Shown here in pieces: positions 15,331 through 27,724 of a stretch of 64,000 bases of DNA. Where the stretch lies: assembly GCA_024291935.2 (NCBI GenBank), contig CM044315.1, positions 58,254,385 through 58,318,384 of the forward strand, written 5' to 3'. The stretch is from Okapia johnstoni (lineage: Eukaryota > Chordata > Mammalia > Artiodactyla > Giraffidae). A program made the translations under genes and the position numbers. Below the pieces are notes generated by a model, which was not told where the DNA came from, ran no database searches, and saw only the letters and a list, made by a program, of their open reading frames with translations. Position 1 is the first letter of the stretch. Every line of letters starts with the position of its first letter.

Positions 15331-17939
15331 AGAGCCCTTACATACATATGCATATACATACTCCTTTCCTTGAAACATGACCCTAGGTTAAGTGTACATC
15401 ATTCTTAGGGAGAGTGAAATAAGACGCGCTGGGTTGATAGACTATAAGAATAAGGAAAACGGACACAGTACAAAATGAATAAAAATACAGGCATGTGGAC
15501 TATACTTGCATACTGTGCTTTTAAAAAGTAAGTCGTCTAAGTATTATAACAAAAAGAGGGACAATCATGTCTGTATAAGCTGAAGGGAGACTAGTTGGAG
15601 GTGAAAAGAGCACAGTTTTTCAAAGACAAACACGGTATTTGAAATTAAATTTGACCTTTATCTTCAAGTAACAGGGTACAGTTACCAAACACCACCAGCA
15701 GTATTATAAGGATGGAGTGGTATCTGTCTCCTAGCTGCAGAGGAAGTGGCTCCCTCTCCCTCACATCGGGGGATTAGTTATTTACTGCATATGGTAGCAG
15801 ATGGTGGCCGTTCAAGGGCCATTTGGTGGACAGACATAGTTCTCTTTTTATACCTATTGTGACTTACCAGGAAATGAAGGTGGGAAGAAGAAGGAAAGAG
15901 ACGGATTTTCAGCCAAGAAGGCCTAAGAGACAAGAGTGACAGTTCCTAAGGTAACCAACCTCTTAGTCTGGGCTTTGACTATAACACAAACTAGGAAGAG
16001 ATGGTGAAGACAGTGAACTCTTCTTTATTGTACTCATGCTGGAGCTTTTTTCTTACCTGTATAATTCATGTGTTGTGAATACTTAAAAAAAAAAAACTCT
16101 CCCATTTAATCTTTATTCTCTAGCTCTGGAGATTCACCAAGTAAAATGTGCTTAGCACTTTAAAGTATTAACATTGTTATAATGTGATTTCTCAAAAATA
16201 CAAATAAAGATACAGCTGATCCTGACCTCCTTTCTCCGAAACAGATTGCTACTGTTCAAAGTGAGATGGTGGCTTTTAAGTGTACATTTGAAAAACAGAG
16301 TTAAATCTGCATATCGCCATTCCTACAAACCAAAGTTTACTATGGGAATGATTCTGACACCTCTTCTAAGATTATCAATAAATTCTAATTTGTACAACTA
16401 ATTCTCTTAAAACATTTCAATGATAAACTTAACTAAAATGTCTTTTATATTGGTAAGATTCACACATACAAATGTTAACAATACATATCAAAGCTAGTTT
16501 TCACTTAAATTTTAGAATTCATATTAAACGAACTTAAAGCTACACACTATGCAGTCACTGATAACTCCTGAATGAATCAACTGTCACAATTTTGCCACAA
16601 TTACACCAAAGGTCCTTTTCCTGCAACCAAAGTACCAGGCATAAACTACCCTACCAATTCCTGACATAACTATAATGTTTTACTTCTATAAAAGCAAATC
16701 AGTCATCAATGACAAAATCTGGCTCCTTTTGTTTTAAATAAAAACAAAACTAGTTTGGTTTGGACCTAAAGAGTTTACAATTACAGGAAATCCAATATAC
16801 TTGCCCTCTAGCTTAGCTGTAAGCTACAGATGAAAGCACTGGTGACTATATGCTACTTACACCTAAGCCTTAATTACTCTAGGAAAGGTTAGAAGTAGTC
16901 TCAGAGAAGGTTTAAGACTATCTGGTTGAAAAGAATGACAAAGATTTGTTCCCTTGTCTTTCTCTCCCTTTGTATATATTCTATAAATAATTATATTTTA
17001 ATTACTTTTTCCAAAAAAGGGAGCATGTGAAAGCAAATTTTGGGGTTGTAACAGACTGAGGAAGGAGGATGAATAAAGGGAAAAATAGAAAAAGACCATA
17101 ACATGATAAAAATTTTAGCAAAGTCCCTTAGTAATTTTGTACTAGTTAAATATAGCATTCCATTTTCTGAAATAAAATAATAATCATTCCACCTCATAAC
17201 CTATTTTGATCACGCTTGATTACTTCTTCTTGAGTAATTACTTATTCAAATTACTTGAGTAATATAGAATGTGAAAAAATGGAAAATATAAGATTTTCTT
17301 CCTTTACCTTTTATCCCATGGATGGGTAATTTAGAAACAAGAAAATATATCCAAAGTGGTAAATTTCTTTGAAACAGAGGCAAATATTTGGAAATAATCG
17401 CCTTCCACTTCATGAATATATGAAGCAACCACGACTGACATTTAAATCAACTGTTTCCTTTGATGTTTGCCTAGGTTCTGAATCATCCAAGCAAATTATA
17501 CTAGTCTTTTGAATGCTTTCTAGCCTCTCCTAAAGAATAGTTCTGAGTCCAGATTCCTCATGTGCTTTTTAACTCATTCTTGAAAAGCTTTTTAACAGCT
17601 CTACACCATTACCACTAAGATCAATTCTGTTGTCTGGCTTAAATAACAAAATATTTAACTGTTTAGGTTTATGGATTAAGCCAGTTTTAATTATTACATG
17701 ATCCAAAATGGAACTGACAAAATTTGACTCAGACTATTTTTTTCAGCTCTTTAAAGTTCTGAACTAAAATTCTGAAGCATAATCTTTATTACTATAAAGG
17801 TATAAGAATTCATCTTTCCATGACATTATATACTCCAAATGCTTAAAGACTGGCATACGTCTTATTTCTTATTTATTTCTGTTATGAAGTACAGCAGACT
17901 GTACACATAACACCTTTTAATGATAACACACCAAACTGA

Positions 17940-18640
17940 TTTATCCATTCATTCAAAAATTTTCAGTGACCACTCTTGCTAGGTGCTATGAAATATACTG
18001 GTAAACAGACTATCCCTCCTCTCATGGAACTAAAGAGAATATAGACAAAAAATTAACAAACATACAATTACAAATTGTGTTACATAGAAAGAAAGCAATG
18101 AATGGGGTACAGCAGCTAAAAACAGCTGACCAGGGGCCAGGAAAAGCCATTTTGAGGAGGAACAGTAAGCCCAGACTTGAGAGAAAAAGGAGTCAGTCTC
18201 AGAATGCACATACCAGAGAGTGGGAATGAGGTAAAAAGCCTTGAAATGGGAAAAAGCCAGCACATCTAAGAACAAAAGCAGCTAACATAGCTATAGACAC
18301 CATGACAGGGGCAGTGTAATACATGAACAAAGGACTATATGTAGGTGGCCTTGCTGGCTAGGGCAAGGAGATTGAATTTTCCTCTGGTGTAACAGGAAGC
18401 CAACAAAGCTTTAAACAGGGGGCTGACATAAACTGATTTATATTTTGAAAAGTTTATCATGGTTACTGTGGTACTACACTGGAGAAAAGGGGTAAAAGAG
18501 GACATGAAGAAACCAGTTAGGAAGCTACCGGAATATTCTAAGCTAAAAATGATGGTGACCTGGGCTTGAGGGTAGCAGTAGAGATGGAACAAGAGTCAGA
18601 TATTTCTGGATAGAAATGATAGGCTCATTTAGGAACAGAT
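17940..18640 (-). mobile_element. L2 LINE fragment (ancient)
   Basis: Reads as L2 antisense on the plus strand: CATTCATTCAAAAATTTTCA, TGCTAGGTGCTATG, CTCATGGAACTAA, and later GAAACCAGTTAGGAAGCTA and GAGATGGAACAAGAGTCAG. More decayed L2 may continue to about 19.4 kb, with a MER5-like insert near 18930-19100. Confidence 0.7.
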
Positions 18641-19726
18641 ATTGAGAATGAAGGAAGATGACTCCCTGGCTTCTGACTTACTCAACAAGGTATAGAGTGT
18701 TGCCATTTTTTACTGAGATGGAAAAAACACGGAAGAACAGGCAAATGAAGAGAGTATCAATCAACAGTTCTGTTTTAGACCTTTAAAATTTAAAGATGTC
18801 TACTGAGATATCCTAGCAGAAATGTCAAGCAGGTGGGTAGTGGAGACAGCAAACAGGATAATGCTAGAAAAATAACTAAGAAATACTAAGCATACAGACA
18901 CGACAAGATTAGATCAATGACCTAGTAATGAGCAATTTTTAAACTTGGTATGCATACTTAATGATGATGTAGAGTTAAGTCCACCATCCCACCCCAATTT
19001 TGATTTAGTATGTCTGGGGGAAAGGCACAGGAATGCATATTTCTCAGGAAGTCCATGGGTGATTCTGATGGGGCTGACTCTCATACTACACTCTGAGTAC
19101 TGACGGATGAAAACAAAGCCCAGAACTGAGAACTGGGAAATTCCAAAATTAAACCTTGAAGAAAGGAAGACAAGTCTGCAAAAGACACAGAACAGGAACA
19201 AGAAGATAGGGAAAGCGACAGTGCAGGAAGGGAATGGTAAGTGCTGAGTATCTCTCTTGAGAGTGGAGAAAAAAGTGACCAATGAATATAACAATGAAAT
19301 CACTGGTTATCTTTACAGGAAAGGCAGAGACAATTTAGGGCACATTATAGAGTAGGCAAGACATGAGGAACAGAATGACAACTCTCACAGAGTGGCATGC
19401 TTCTGAAGGGGAGTAAATAAAAGGCACAGTAACTGGGGGAGGACAGAAGATATGTACGATGAAATTCAGTACCCATTTTTTTGCTATTTTTGATCCAGTA
19501 TCTGTGGTGTCTTATCGAAGTAACTACTGAATTCTAATTCATATAATAAAGTTCTTTTTAAAAAATGCCTTTCATTTCAAACATTAAATATCCCACCTAT
19601 GACCACATAGAATTTCTCAGTATTGATTATATAAATAAAAAATACCGCTTTCCCCAAAATAACATAGAGAACTAAAATTTAAAGTGCTTCCTCTCTCCAT
19701 AAAAGTTATAACCGCTTCATCCTCTA

Positions 19727-19927
<201 letters not shown>

Positions 19928-20924
19928 TTATGTGTACCTTATTAATATTAATGTATATGTTATTTGAAACTGGATATAACTCAACTAAAAGTACGAGGGA
20001 AAAGCTATGAACAGCAAATTTTATTTCTTGTTTTCTAAAACTCCTGCCCTTACTTATCACCCCCCACAAAACATCTTTAAGGATTTTTTTACCCTGTTTT
20101 ACTTCTATATATTTACAGTTGCAACTATAAAATGAGGGCAGGGCATCTGAAGAGTACTGTAATCTTCCAAAGCTTCAGTTGTAAATAATGTGGTCATATC
20201 AAATAAAAATGATCTTTTGTGTGAAAAAAAACAACAATTCTTAATTACTTGACTAATATTTAATAGACCCAATAAGTATGAATATACAGTATGAAATATA
20301 CCATCATCTGAATATATAGTCTAGGGAAAAGTACAGCTGAATTCAAATATTATTCTACTAGCACGTCCACAAAAATAAATTTTAATATGAAGGTAGTTGC
20401 CTTAACTTAGTTGAAGTAACCCAAAGACAGAGTATAAACAGCAAAGTTTATCAAAATTGCATACAAAAGTCTTATGAAAGGTATTAAAAATAATCCAGTA
20501 GGTAACTGTTGTATAACTAATCTATTTTTAGCCTTGTGGCTGGGGAATATTGCTGAACTCAATAGGGTCAAAACTTGTAACAGTAGACTGCAAATGCTGG
20601 GCATATATTGAATATATTCTATAAACTATCCCCACTATGTAAAACCTGGACAAAAGATTGTTTGCAAAAGATTGTTAACTAATAAATGAGTTATTTAAAC
20701 AAATAAAAAAGTCAATTAGCAATTTACTTTTATCAGTTTAAAGTGTTAAATGTTATATTATTAGATATACCTACTCTCCTACTTCATTCTTTGAAGAAAA
20801 CCAGTAAGTAAAACAAAGAAATACAGATGCTGATTTCTTGGAAAATCAGACAATTAAGAATAAGGGGGCAACTGAGACTCCAGGGTTGTTGTTACCTCCC
20901 AATATTTTTAGCATTAAGAACCAT

Positions 20925-21125
20925 TTTTTGAGTGTTTACTATGCGTCAAATACTATGCTCAAACACTTCACATACATTAACTCACTTAATCTTCCAACAA
21001 TCCTAAGAAGTAAAAATAAAAACTTGAAGTTCAAAGAGTTTAAGTAGCATATTTAAACTCACAGAGCCAGTAGGTGCATTTTAATTCTGGATCTGCTAAC
21101 TCCAATGCCTGTGCTTTTACTGCTC
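20925..21125 (+). repeat. MIR SINE
   Basis: Clear MIR order: GAGTGTTTACTATGCGTCAA, AACTCACTTAATCTTCCAAC, and a degraded ACTCACAGAGCCAGTAGGTG. Confidence 0.8.
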
Positions 21126-21861
21126 TCTAAGGTTCCTGTTTAGTCAAGAGTTTCGGAAGCAGTAGATCCTCTGCCTCACAGAGTACCTGAAGAGAGCCTA
21201 TGGTTTACTAAGGAGAGTAAACGGCAAGCTAGGTCAGAGGGCAAAGCACTTAGAAGTCACTGGGCCCTTGGAGGAACATAACAAAATAGTTATTAAATAC
21301 AAAATAACGAAATATATAACTGCTAAATCAGCTAGTCTATCTTGTACAGTACAAATTAGTTACCAAAGTCTTAGAGCAAGTTATAAAGTTAAAAAAACAT
21401 TTAGAAAAGTATATTATCTTAATTTCTTCTAGAAATGAAGAATAACGTGGTACAGTTTTAGCAAGGAACCTTACAACTGGGTGAAGGACTAGACACAGGG
21501 TTCCCTAAGAGCAGTTTGAGAATTACTAATTTAGTTATAGCTTTTTTGTTCCAATCATTATCCCTTCTTTCTCAGTTTTCAATAGAAAACAGTCCCAAAA
21601 CTTCTTATTTCACAGAGCAATCTTCTAGGATGCTTAGTCAGTAATTAGGTATTCCTACAGATGTTGCTATACTTTTCTCCCTTGCTGGCAGAAAGATCCT
21701 AAAAAACCTCACGCTACCATTTTGCATACTATTATCCTAATCATAATATAATTCCTACTGGATGCAAATATTGTTAAAAATAATTATGCTTAATTCCTTA
21801 CAATCTTTTACCAACTTAAAAATCAAGCTCACATGAGAAAACAGTACCAAATCACAAGTAT

Positions 21862-21864
<3 letters not shown>

Positions 21865-21892
<28 letters not shown>
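21865..21892. repeat. (AC)14 microsatellite
   Basis: Uninterrupted AC dinucleotide run of 28 bp; length likely polymorphic. Confidence 0.97.
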
Positions 21893-21895
<3 letters not shown>

Positions 21896-22523
21896 AAGTC
21901 CACTTTTGTCCATTATTTGCAAAGCCAATTATATTTAAAGCCTTGTTACTCTAACCCTCCCATTATATGAAATTACAAAGTGTAAGTGAAGTGAACCTTT
22001 CCTCTCAACACTCTTAATTCCTTTCCCCACACATATACTGCACCGTTCTCTATAAACTTTCAATTTCAGCTTTTTTTCTTGCCTTAATCTTGACTTCTTT
22101 GTTTCAGTTGACTTCTTTTTACCTTGTTCTTTAAGACCAACTAACCATCCTATTCCTTTCTGTTAATTACTAAGGCCCATCATTAGGTTATCTCCTTGGG
22201 AAAAGAATCCCCAAAGTAAATTATTAGGGCTAAGGAGTCTGGTGCTTTGTGTACATATGTTGCTTCAGAATTAATGCAAATATCACTGCATTATATCACA
22301 GAATTCCATCCTACTGCAAAATTACTAAAAAAGTACCTTACCTCTTTGCAATGACTCAGAAGATAAATTCAGTTTATAACATATCATGTGGACTTGTTTA
22401 ATCATTCTATTACCTTCCTACCCTAAAACGCCACCTCTAATGGCTACTAGATGTAATTAGTTTACACTCGTGGAATCAACAGACAAACTACTTAGCCTAG
22501 GTCACATGACTATTATTAGTATC

Positions 22524-22713
22524 AATTCCCTCATAGCTCAGTTGGTAAAGAATCCGTTTGCAATGCAGGAGACCCTGGTTTGATTCCTGGGTTGGGAAGA
22601 TCACCTGGAGAAGGGAAAGGCTACCCACTCCAAAATTCTGGTCTGGAGAATTCCATGGACTGCATAGTTCATGGGGTTGGAAAGAGTCAGACACGACTGA
22701 GTGATTTTCACTT
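22524..22713 (+). mobile_element. Bov-tA SINE
   Basis: tRNA-Glu-type head (CTCATAGCTCAGTTGGTAAA, then GGTTTGATTCCTGGGTTGGG) followed by the BovA body ending CAGACACGACTGAGTGA. Internal A and B box-like elements of the tRNA head are visible. Confidence 0.92.
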
Positions 22714-23477
22714 CAATTCCAAAGTGAAGATGTTACAAAGGACACAGCATTTCATCTATGGACCAATTTTTTTTACATTAAGTTTCTATTTCAAATTTCT
22801 CCACCAATTTTTCAAATTGCCTACAATTAGCACTACTTGTAAGAATAATAAATGTTTCTGTGGACAGAAGCCTGATGCGACAAATGCTGTCTACCTCAAA
22901 AGATCTTCCTTACTCTGAAAACAAAAAATATTCATTCTGTTTGTATTAATACAAGCGTTCAGCAAGTAATAAAAGCTATCAAAGACATTTGTTTTCTTTC
23001 AGCTCCACTGTTCTTCCAGTTCACCCTAAGCTTTTTAAATGCAATGGAAACTGAGAAAGCCACTTATTCATATCACTTTTAGAGTAATTATTTTTACATA
23101 CCTATGTATTACCTAATGGAAGTCTTGCAAGTTCACAGAAAAATGTTTAAAATTTGATTTATTTGCAAAGTCACAACACTGCAAAAACTAGAACTTATCT
23201 TTTGAATGAAAATGATTTCTGTATTTGAAAGAAAAAAAATATAAAGGCACAATACCATGTCCTAAAAGGATATGATAATCTATCTGAGGTCAGATTATTT
23301 CCAACTTCTTCCAATCTACTTCCATCTAGAACATATTTATAAACAAGAAAAAAAAAATCCTTGAGTTTCAGAAATGTCACAAAGCCTAATAATGCACCTC
23401 ACTTCCAAGAATATCAGAAAGACATTTTCAGCTAAAATAAATATGACAAAATCAACTGTCAATTAAGCGTAGTACAG

Positions 23478-23563
23478 GGAATTGGTGAGGGACAGGGAAA
23501 CCTGGCGTCCTGCAGTCCATAGAGTTGCAAAGAGTTAGATGCGACTGAATGACTGAACTAAAT
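23478..23563 (+). mobile_element. BovB LINE 3' end fragment
   Basis: TTGGTGAGGGACAGGGAAAC, CTGGCGTCCTGCAGTCCATA and GCGACTGAATGACTGAACT match the BovB 3' end. Confidence 0.85.
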
Positions 23564-24694
23564 CATTTAGAAGGGATCTAGAGTTATTCTAATTCAACTT
23601 CTACCTGACACAGAGCACAACGATTTGTGTTCAAGAAAAGGACCCTGAACAACTAAAAAAGCCTTATATTATTTTCAGTATTTTCCAAAACTTCCTAAAA
23701 TTTAAAATACAAAAAAGTGACTGCTTCAATCATCTGAAAAGGTTAAATATAGCATTACTAAATATGCAATGTGAGATGTTTTCAAATAAAACAATACCAT
23801 GCCTCAGGAGAGTTCCCTTTCTCACTCTTCCTAAGCTACTTTAGGCTCTTCCTTTACCTGCCCACCCCACTGCAGAAGGCAGTCTCCTCTCTCAGTAGAA
23901 TCCCTGGACATTGAGGCAGGAAGACCAACACACACCAAACTCTTTTCTGATTGCTGTTTAGCTTCTACCAATTGCTGACACACAGGAATGCTGGACCTAG
24001 TGGTATCAGAACCTCTGACTGAGCATAAGAAACCTAAACCCAGATTTTAAATACAATATTCTAATTTTTTAAGCTCACTACACTAGCTGAACAAAAAAAC
24101 ATTAATGGCCCAGATCTGGCCCAAAGATCATACATTTGCAACCTCAAAGTTAAAGAAAAAAATGAAATCTATATTGTATTTGGAGGAGAATACAAGGTCA
24201 GATACATGGTCAGAGGAGAAAACTTGATTCTAGTAAAATTTTAAAATAACTTACTAATTTACAATACTCATTTGTTGAACCTTTTATTTTACCTTTCCCT
24301 CTCTCATTAAACACATTAACAATATTTTTCACAAATAAAATACTTTGATTTTCTATATAAGCAAATATCTCTAAGCAATTAAAAGACTCCTTTTTAAAAA
24401 TACACGTCAAATCAAACAGCGAATAAAAACTACACAAAATACATGTGGCAATTCATTAAAAAGAGAGAGAGAGAGAGAAGAAACCCACAAAAAGTCATGA
24501 GGTTGAACTCACAGCAGCCTCACCTGTACTTTCATGGGCAGTCAAATATTTCATCCATTTCTTTTTCCCAAGAGAAAAGAAGCATTCAGAAGAAAAGTCA
24601 GTCAGATGATAGTCTAACTCCTCTAACCTTTATGTAACTAATAGGTCAAATGTTAGTTAAATAAAGATTATAAAAAAACATAGAAAATACTTAC

Positions 24695-24719
24695 CTGGAC
24701 TTGAAGACTCAACAGATGG
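24695..24719 (-). CDS. MIER1: MIER1 25-nt micro-exon (PSVESSSP + 1 nt)
   Basis: On the minus strand a C/T-rich acceptor ending CCCCTCAG (AG at 24721-24720) is followed by 25 nt that encode P-S-V-E-S-S-S-P plus the first base of a Gly codon. The donor is CCAG|GTAAGT. The Gly codon is completed by GA at 19890-19889. Both alternative 5' exons (ending at 35736 and at 34293) end in phase 0 and can join here, so this is the first common coding exon. It is far shorter than a typical mammalian exon and is flanked by introns of about 9.6 kb and 4.8 kb. Its strong splice sites fit constitutive inclusion. Skipping it would shift the frame. Confidence 0.95.
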
Positions 24720-25015
24720 CTGAGGGGGGGAGAAAAGAAGAAAAATTAGCATCTCTGTGTAGTAAATCTTCATGAACATTACAGAATTATTCAACAACTG
24801 ATATGACACCAAAAACTAGTTACATTTTAACGTCTGAACTAAGACAAACTAAAACTTCCTGCATAATCCCTCTTCTGACATTATGTTTATTTAAACACAC
24901 AGAAAAATCTAAAACATTACTGAATCTAGAAACAAAGACAATAATGTGTAACTGATTCAGATTTCAAAGGCAAATATGTATCTTACAATATATGTGATTC
25001 AAGAGATATGATTTT

Positions 25016-25241
25016 GGGCTTCCCAGGTGGCACTAGCGGTAAAGAACCTGCCTGCTAATGCAGGAGACATTAAGAGACATGGGTTCAATCCCTGGGTCGG
25101 GTAGATTCCCTGGAGGAGGGCATGGCAACCCACTCCAGTATTCTTGCCTGGAGAATCCCATGGACAGAGCAGCCTGGAGGGGTACAGTCCACACGGTCGC
25201 AAAGGGTCAGACACGACTGAAATGAGTTAGCACGAGCACAA
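25016..25241 (+). mobile_element. Bov-tA SINE, near full length
   Basis: Begins GGGCTTCCCAGGTGGCACTA with a tRNA-like head, then GGAGGAGGGCATGGCAACCC and ends with GACTGAAATGAGTTAGCACG. Confidence 0.95.
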
Positions 25242-26391
25242 ACAGATATGATTTCAGATCTCCGAATTCTCTAAAATATTCTCTCCCCTCAGTACAGAGA
25301 AAATTAAACCCAAGGTCTGCTATCAAGCTGCTCTCTGGCTTAAAATGAGTGTGAGAAGGGAGGCAGAAATAATTTTAGATGTTATTTAGAATAAAAACTA
25401 CATTTTAAGAAAGCAGAAGGAAAATTTTAAACGTTACTTAAGTACAAACATTACATTACCTTTACTAACACACAACATACTTTTAAATTACCACAAAGTT
25501 AGCAATCTTGCAAGCTCAATCCAGGAAGGTTATCTAATAGAAGATTACAAAGACTTTCCTATTATAGTACTCCTACTGTACCATTCTACCTCTTGTAAAT
25601 TTAACCACAAATATCTGGAAAACTTAAAGATAAAATTATTAGCAAATTATTTTAGTGTTATCACCATTAGACAGTTTATGGCTGTGTTTTATCATAATTC
25701 AGCTAATTCAACAGTTATAAACAAGTCATCTAGAAACATCAACTCCTATAAGATAAATTCAATAACACAAATTCAAAAGATGCCTCAAATGACAAAATCT
25801 TTATAACTAAAACCTTGCCTATTCATTCCAAGTTGTCTATTCAGGCTCATCAGAAGTCAGAGATGCTGGAAGTTCAAAAGTACTAGCAAAAAGATACGGA
25901 TATTCTAGTATTTTCCTTCTTTCTACTAAGATATGGAGCAGAAGGGCAGAAACAAAACTGAAAAGACGAAAAGTGCCCAATTTTTCAAAAGGTAGGCCTC
26001 TAAGATAAATTATTATATTAAAAATTCCATTTTGAAAACAGTCTACATCACGCTACTGCCGTAAGTATGACATTCTAGAGTCTACACGGTGACTTACATT
26101 GTTTTAAGGCATACTTTTTTCCAAGGTTCCTATTTGTTCCTTTTAATTCTTACAAGAGAATGGTTCTTGTCTATAGCATTGACTCATTTTAACAAAAGAC
26201 CAACATTATTCAGTATTATATATTTTCAAGTGTCACACCACCATCTTTATTTAAAAGATGCCACAGAGAGTCAAAAAAGTGCTAATTTTAAATTTGGTTC
26301 CTCTAATGGGAAGCTGTGGAGTAGGGTAACAGAGAATAATGTAACCATAGAAAGAGTTTTTAGCTTGCATAACATCTTTTGATGTTGAAGA

Positions 26392-26543
26392 AGAGAATAT
26401 GAGAGGATGCGATGGCTGGACGGTATCACCAGTACAATGGACATGAACCTGGCTAAACTCTGGGAGATGGTGAGGGACAGGGAGGACTGCTGTGCTTCGG
26501 TCCATGGGGTCGCAAACAGTTGGACATGACTGGGAAACTGAAC
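26392..26543 (+). mobile_element. BovB LINE 3' end fragment
   Basis: Motifs AGAGGATGCGATGGCTGGAC, CATGAACCTGGCTAAACTCT and GGTCCATGGGGTCGCAAACA mark the BovB 3' region. Confidence 0.88.
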
Positions 26544-27385
26544 ATCTTTTAAACAGTTCTAGCTCACTTCTAGCTCAAAATGGATTAAACTACCACACAT
26601 ATTACACAACAAATCAACATTTAAAAATATTAATCCACTTTCATTTCAAACTTTATTTCCCAAGTTTAAGCACAACCTCGATCCCAGGCTACAGCAAAGT
26701 GAATGATTATCTTCATCTGGTCCCAGGTTCACTATCCACAGAGTAGCCTTACAATGGCCGTTTTTCCTTTTTAGTAAACTTCTGAAATAGGTTTGAAAGG
26801 CTTAAACAAGAGAAACCAGCATGTCTTTCAAACTATCTTAAAAGAAATAGCTCTTTGAGCATTTGGTTCTTTTTGAACACTCCAATAATTATTCCATTTA
26901 ACAGTCTTCTGATAAAAAATAAGTTATTCTACTTAAGAATAAAAGGTACACTTTCACTGATGTTTTAGATATTGGCAATAATAGACTGAATTGCAACTGG
27001 GGTCTGTATAGTTTGTAAAACTCCTCAAACTGTGCTAGAAGTGAATAAATACCATACTGAGTTTTGTTTTATTGGTAAACAGTTATCACTGTAATGGTCT
27101 GAAAAAGGTCTAAAATATGGTCCATTCATTAAGATGCCAAATGTTAAACAACTGATAGCATTTATACATATAGCTGGCATAAAGTAGAACACCCAGTGCT
27201 CAAAGATAGCACTAATCATAGTATGTAAGGCATACTAGGATGTTTTCAGAAACATGATTTGATGGATGGTATACCTGGATTGGCAGTGGGGAAGGGGAAG
27301 TAGGAATGGTTTGCCCCTAGGTATGTATTTTAGTATTCTACGTTCAGAATAAAATTGTACTATATTGGGTCATGAGGACAGGAGT

Positions 27386-27512
27386 GAGACTGGTGAGAGA
27401 GGAAGAAGGAGAGAGGGGGAGGGAGGGAGAGAAGGAAAGGGAGAGAGGGAGGGAGGCAGGCAGGCAGGGAAGGATGCAGAGAGAGAGAGAGAGGGTGTGT
27501 GTGCGTGCGCGC
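27386..27512 (+). repeat. Purine-rich (GA)n/(GGGA)n block ending in (GT)n
   Basis: About 110 bp with almost only G and A on the plus strand, followed by GGTGTGTGTGCGTGCGCGC. Low-complexity; a capacity for triplex (H-DNA) structure is inferred from the mirror-like polypurine run. Confidence 0.9.
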
Positions 27513-27513
27513 T

Positions 27514-27724
27514 TGCCAGCACTCAGTCACTAAGTCTTGTCTGAGTCTTTTGCAACCCCCTGGACTATAGCCACCAGGTTTCTCTATCCATGGGATTTCC
27601 CAGCCAAGAATACTGGAGTGGGTTGCCATTTCCTCCTCCAGAGGATTTTCCCAACCCAGGGATCGAAACAGCATCTCCTTTCCTTGGCAGGCGGGTTCTT
27701 TACCACTGAGTCACCAGGGAAGTC
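27514..27724 (-). mobile_element. Bov-tA SINE
   Basis: Reverse Bov-tA: CACTCAGTCACTAAGTCTTG, AAGAATACTGGAGTGGGTTG and the end GAGTCACCAGGGAAGTCC. It sits directly beside the purine-rich block. Confidence 0.92.

Noticed and set aside
18914..19303. 129-codon minus-strand open frame
   Set aside because: Lies in decayed L2/MER5-type sequence, with no protein family resemblance and no splice context in MIER1.
22524..22600. Possible tRNA gene (tRNA-like sequence with B-box motif)
   Set aside because: It is the tRNA-derived head of a Bov-tA SINE; the cloverleaf is incomplete and the BovA body follows.
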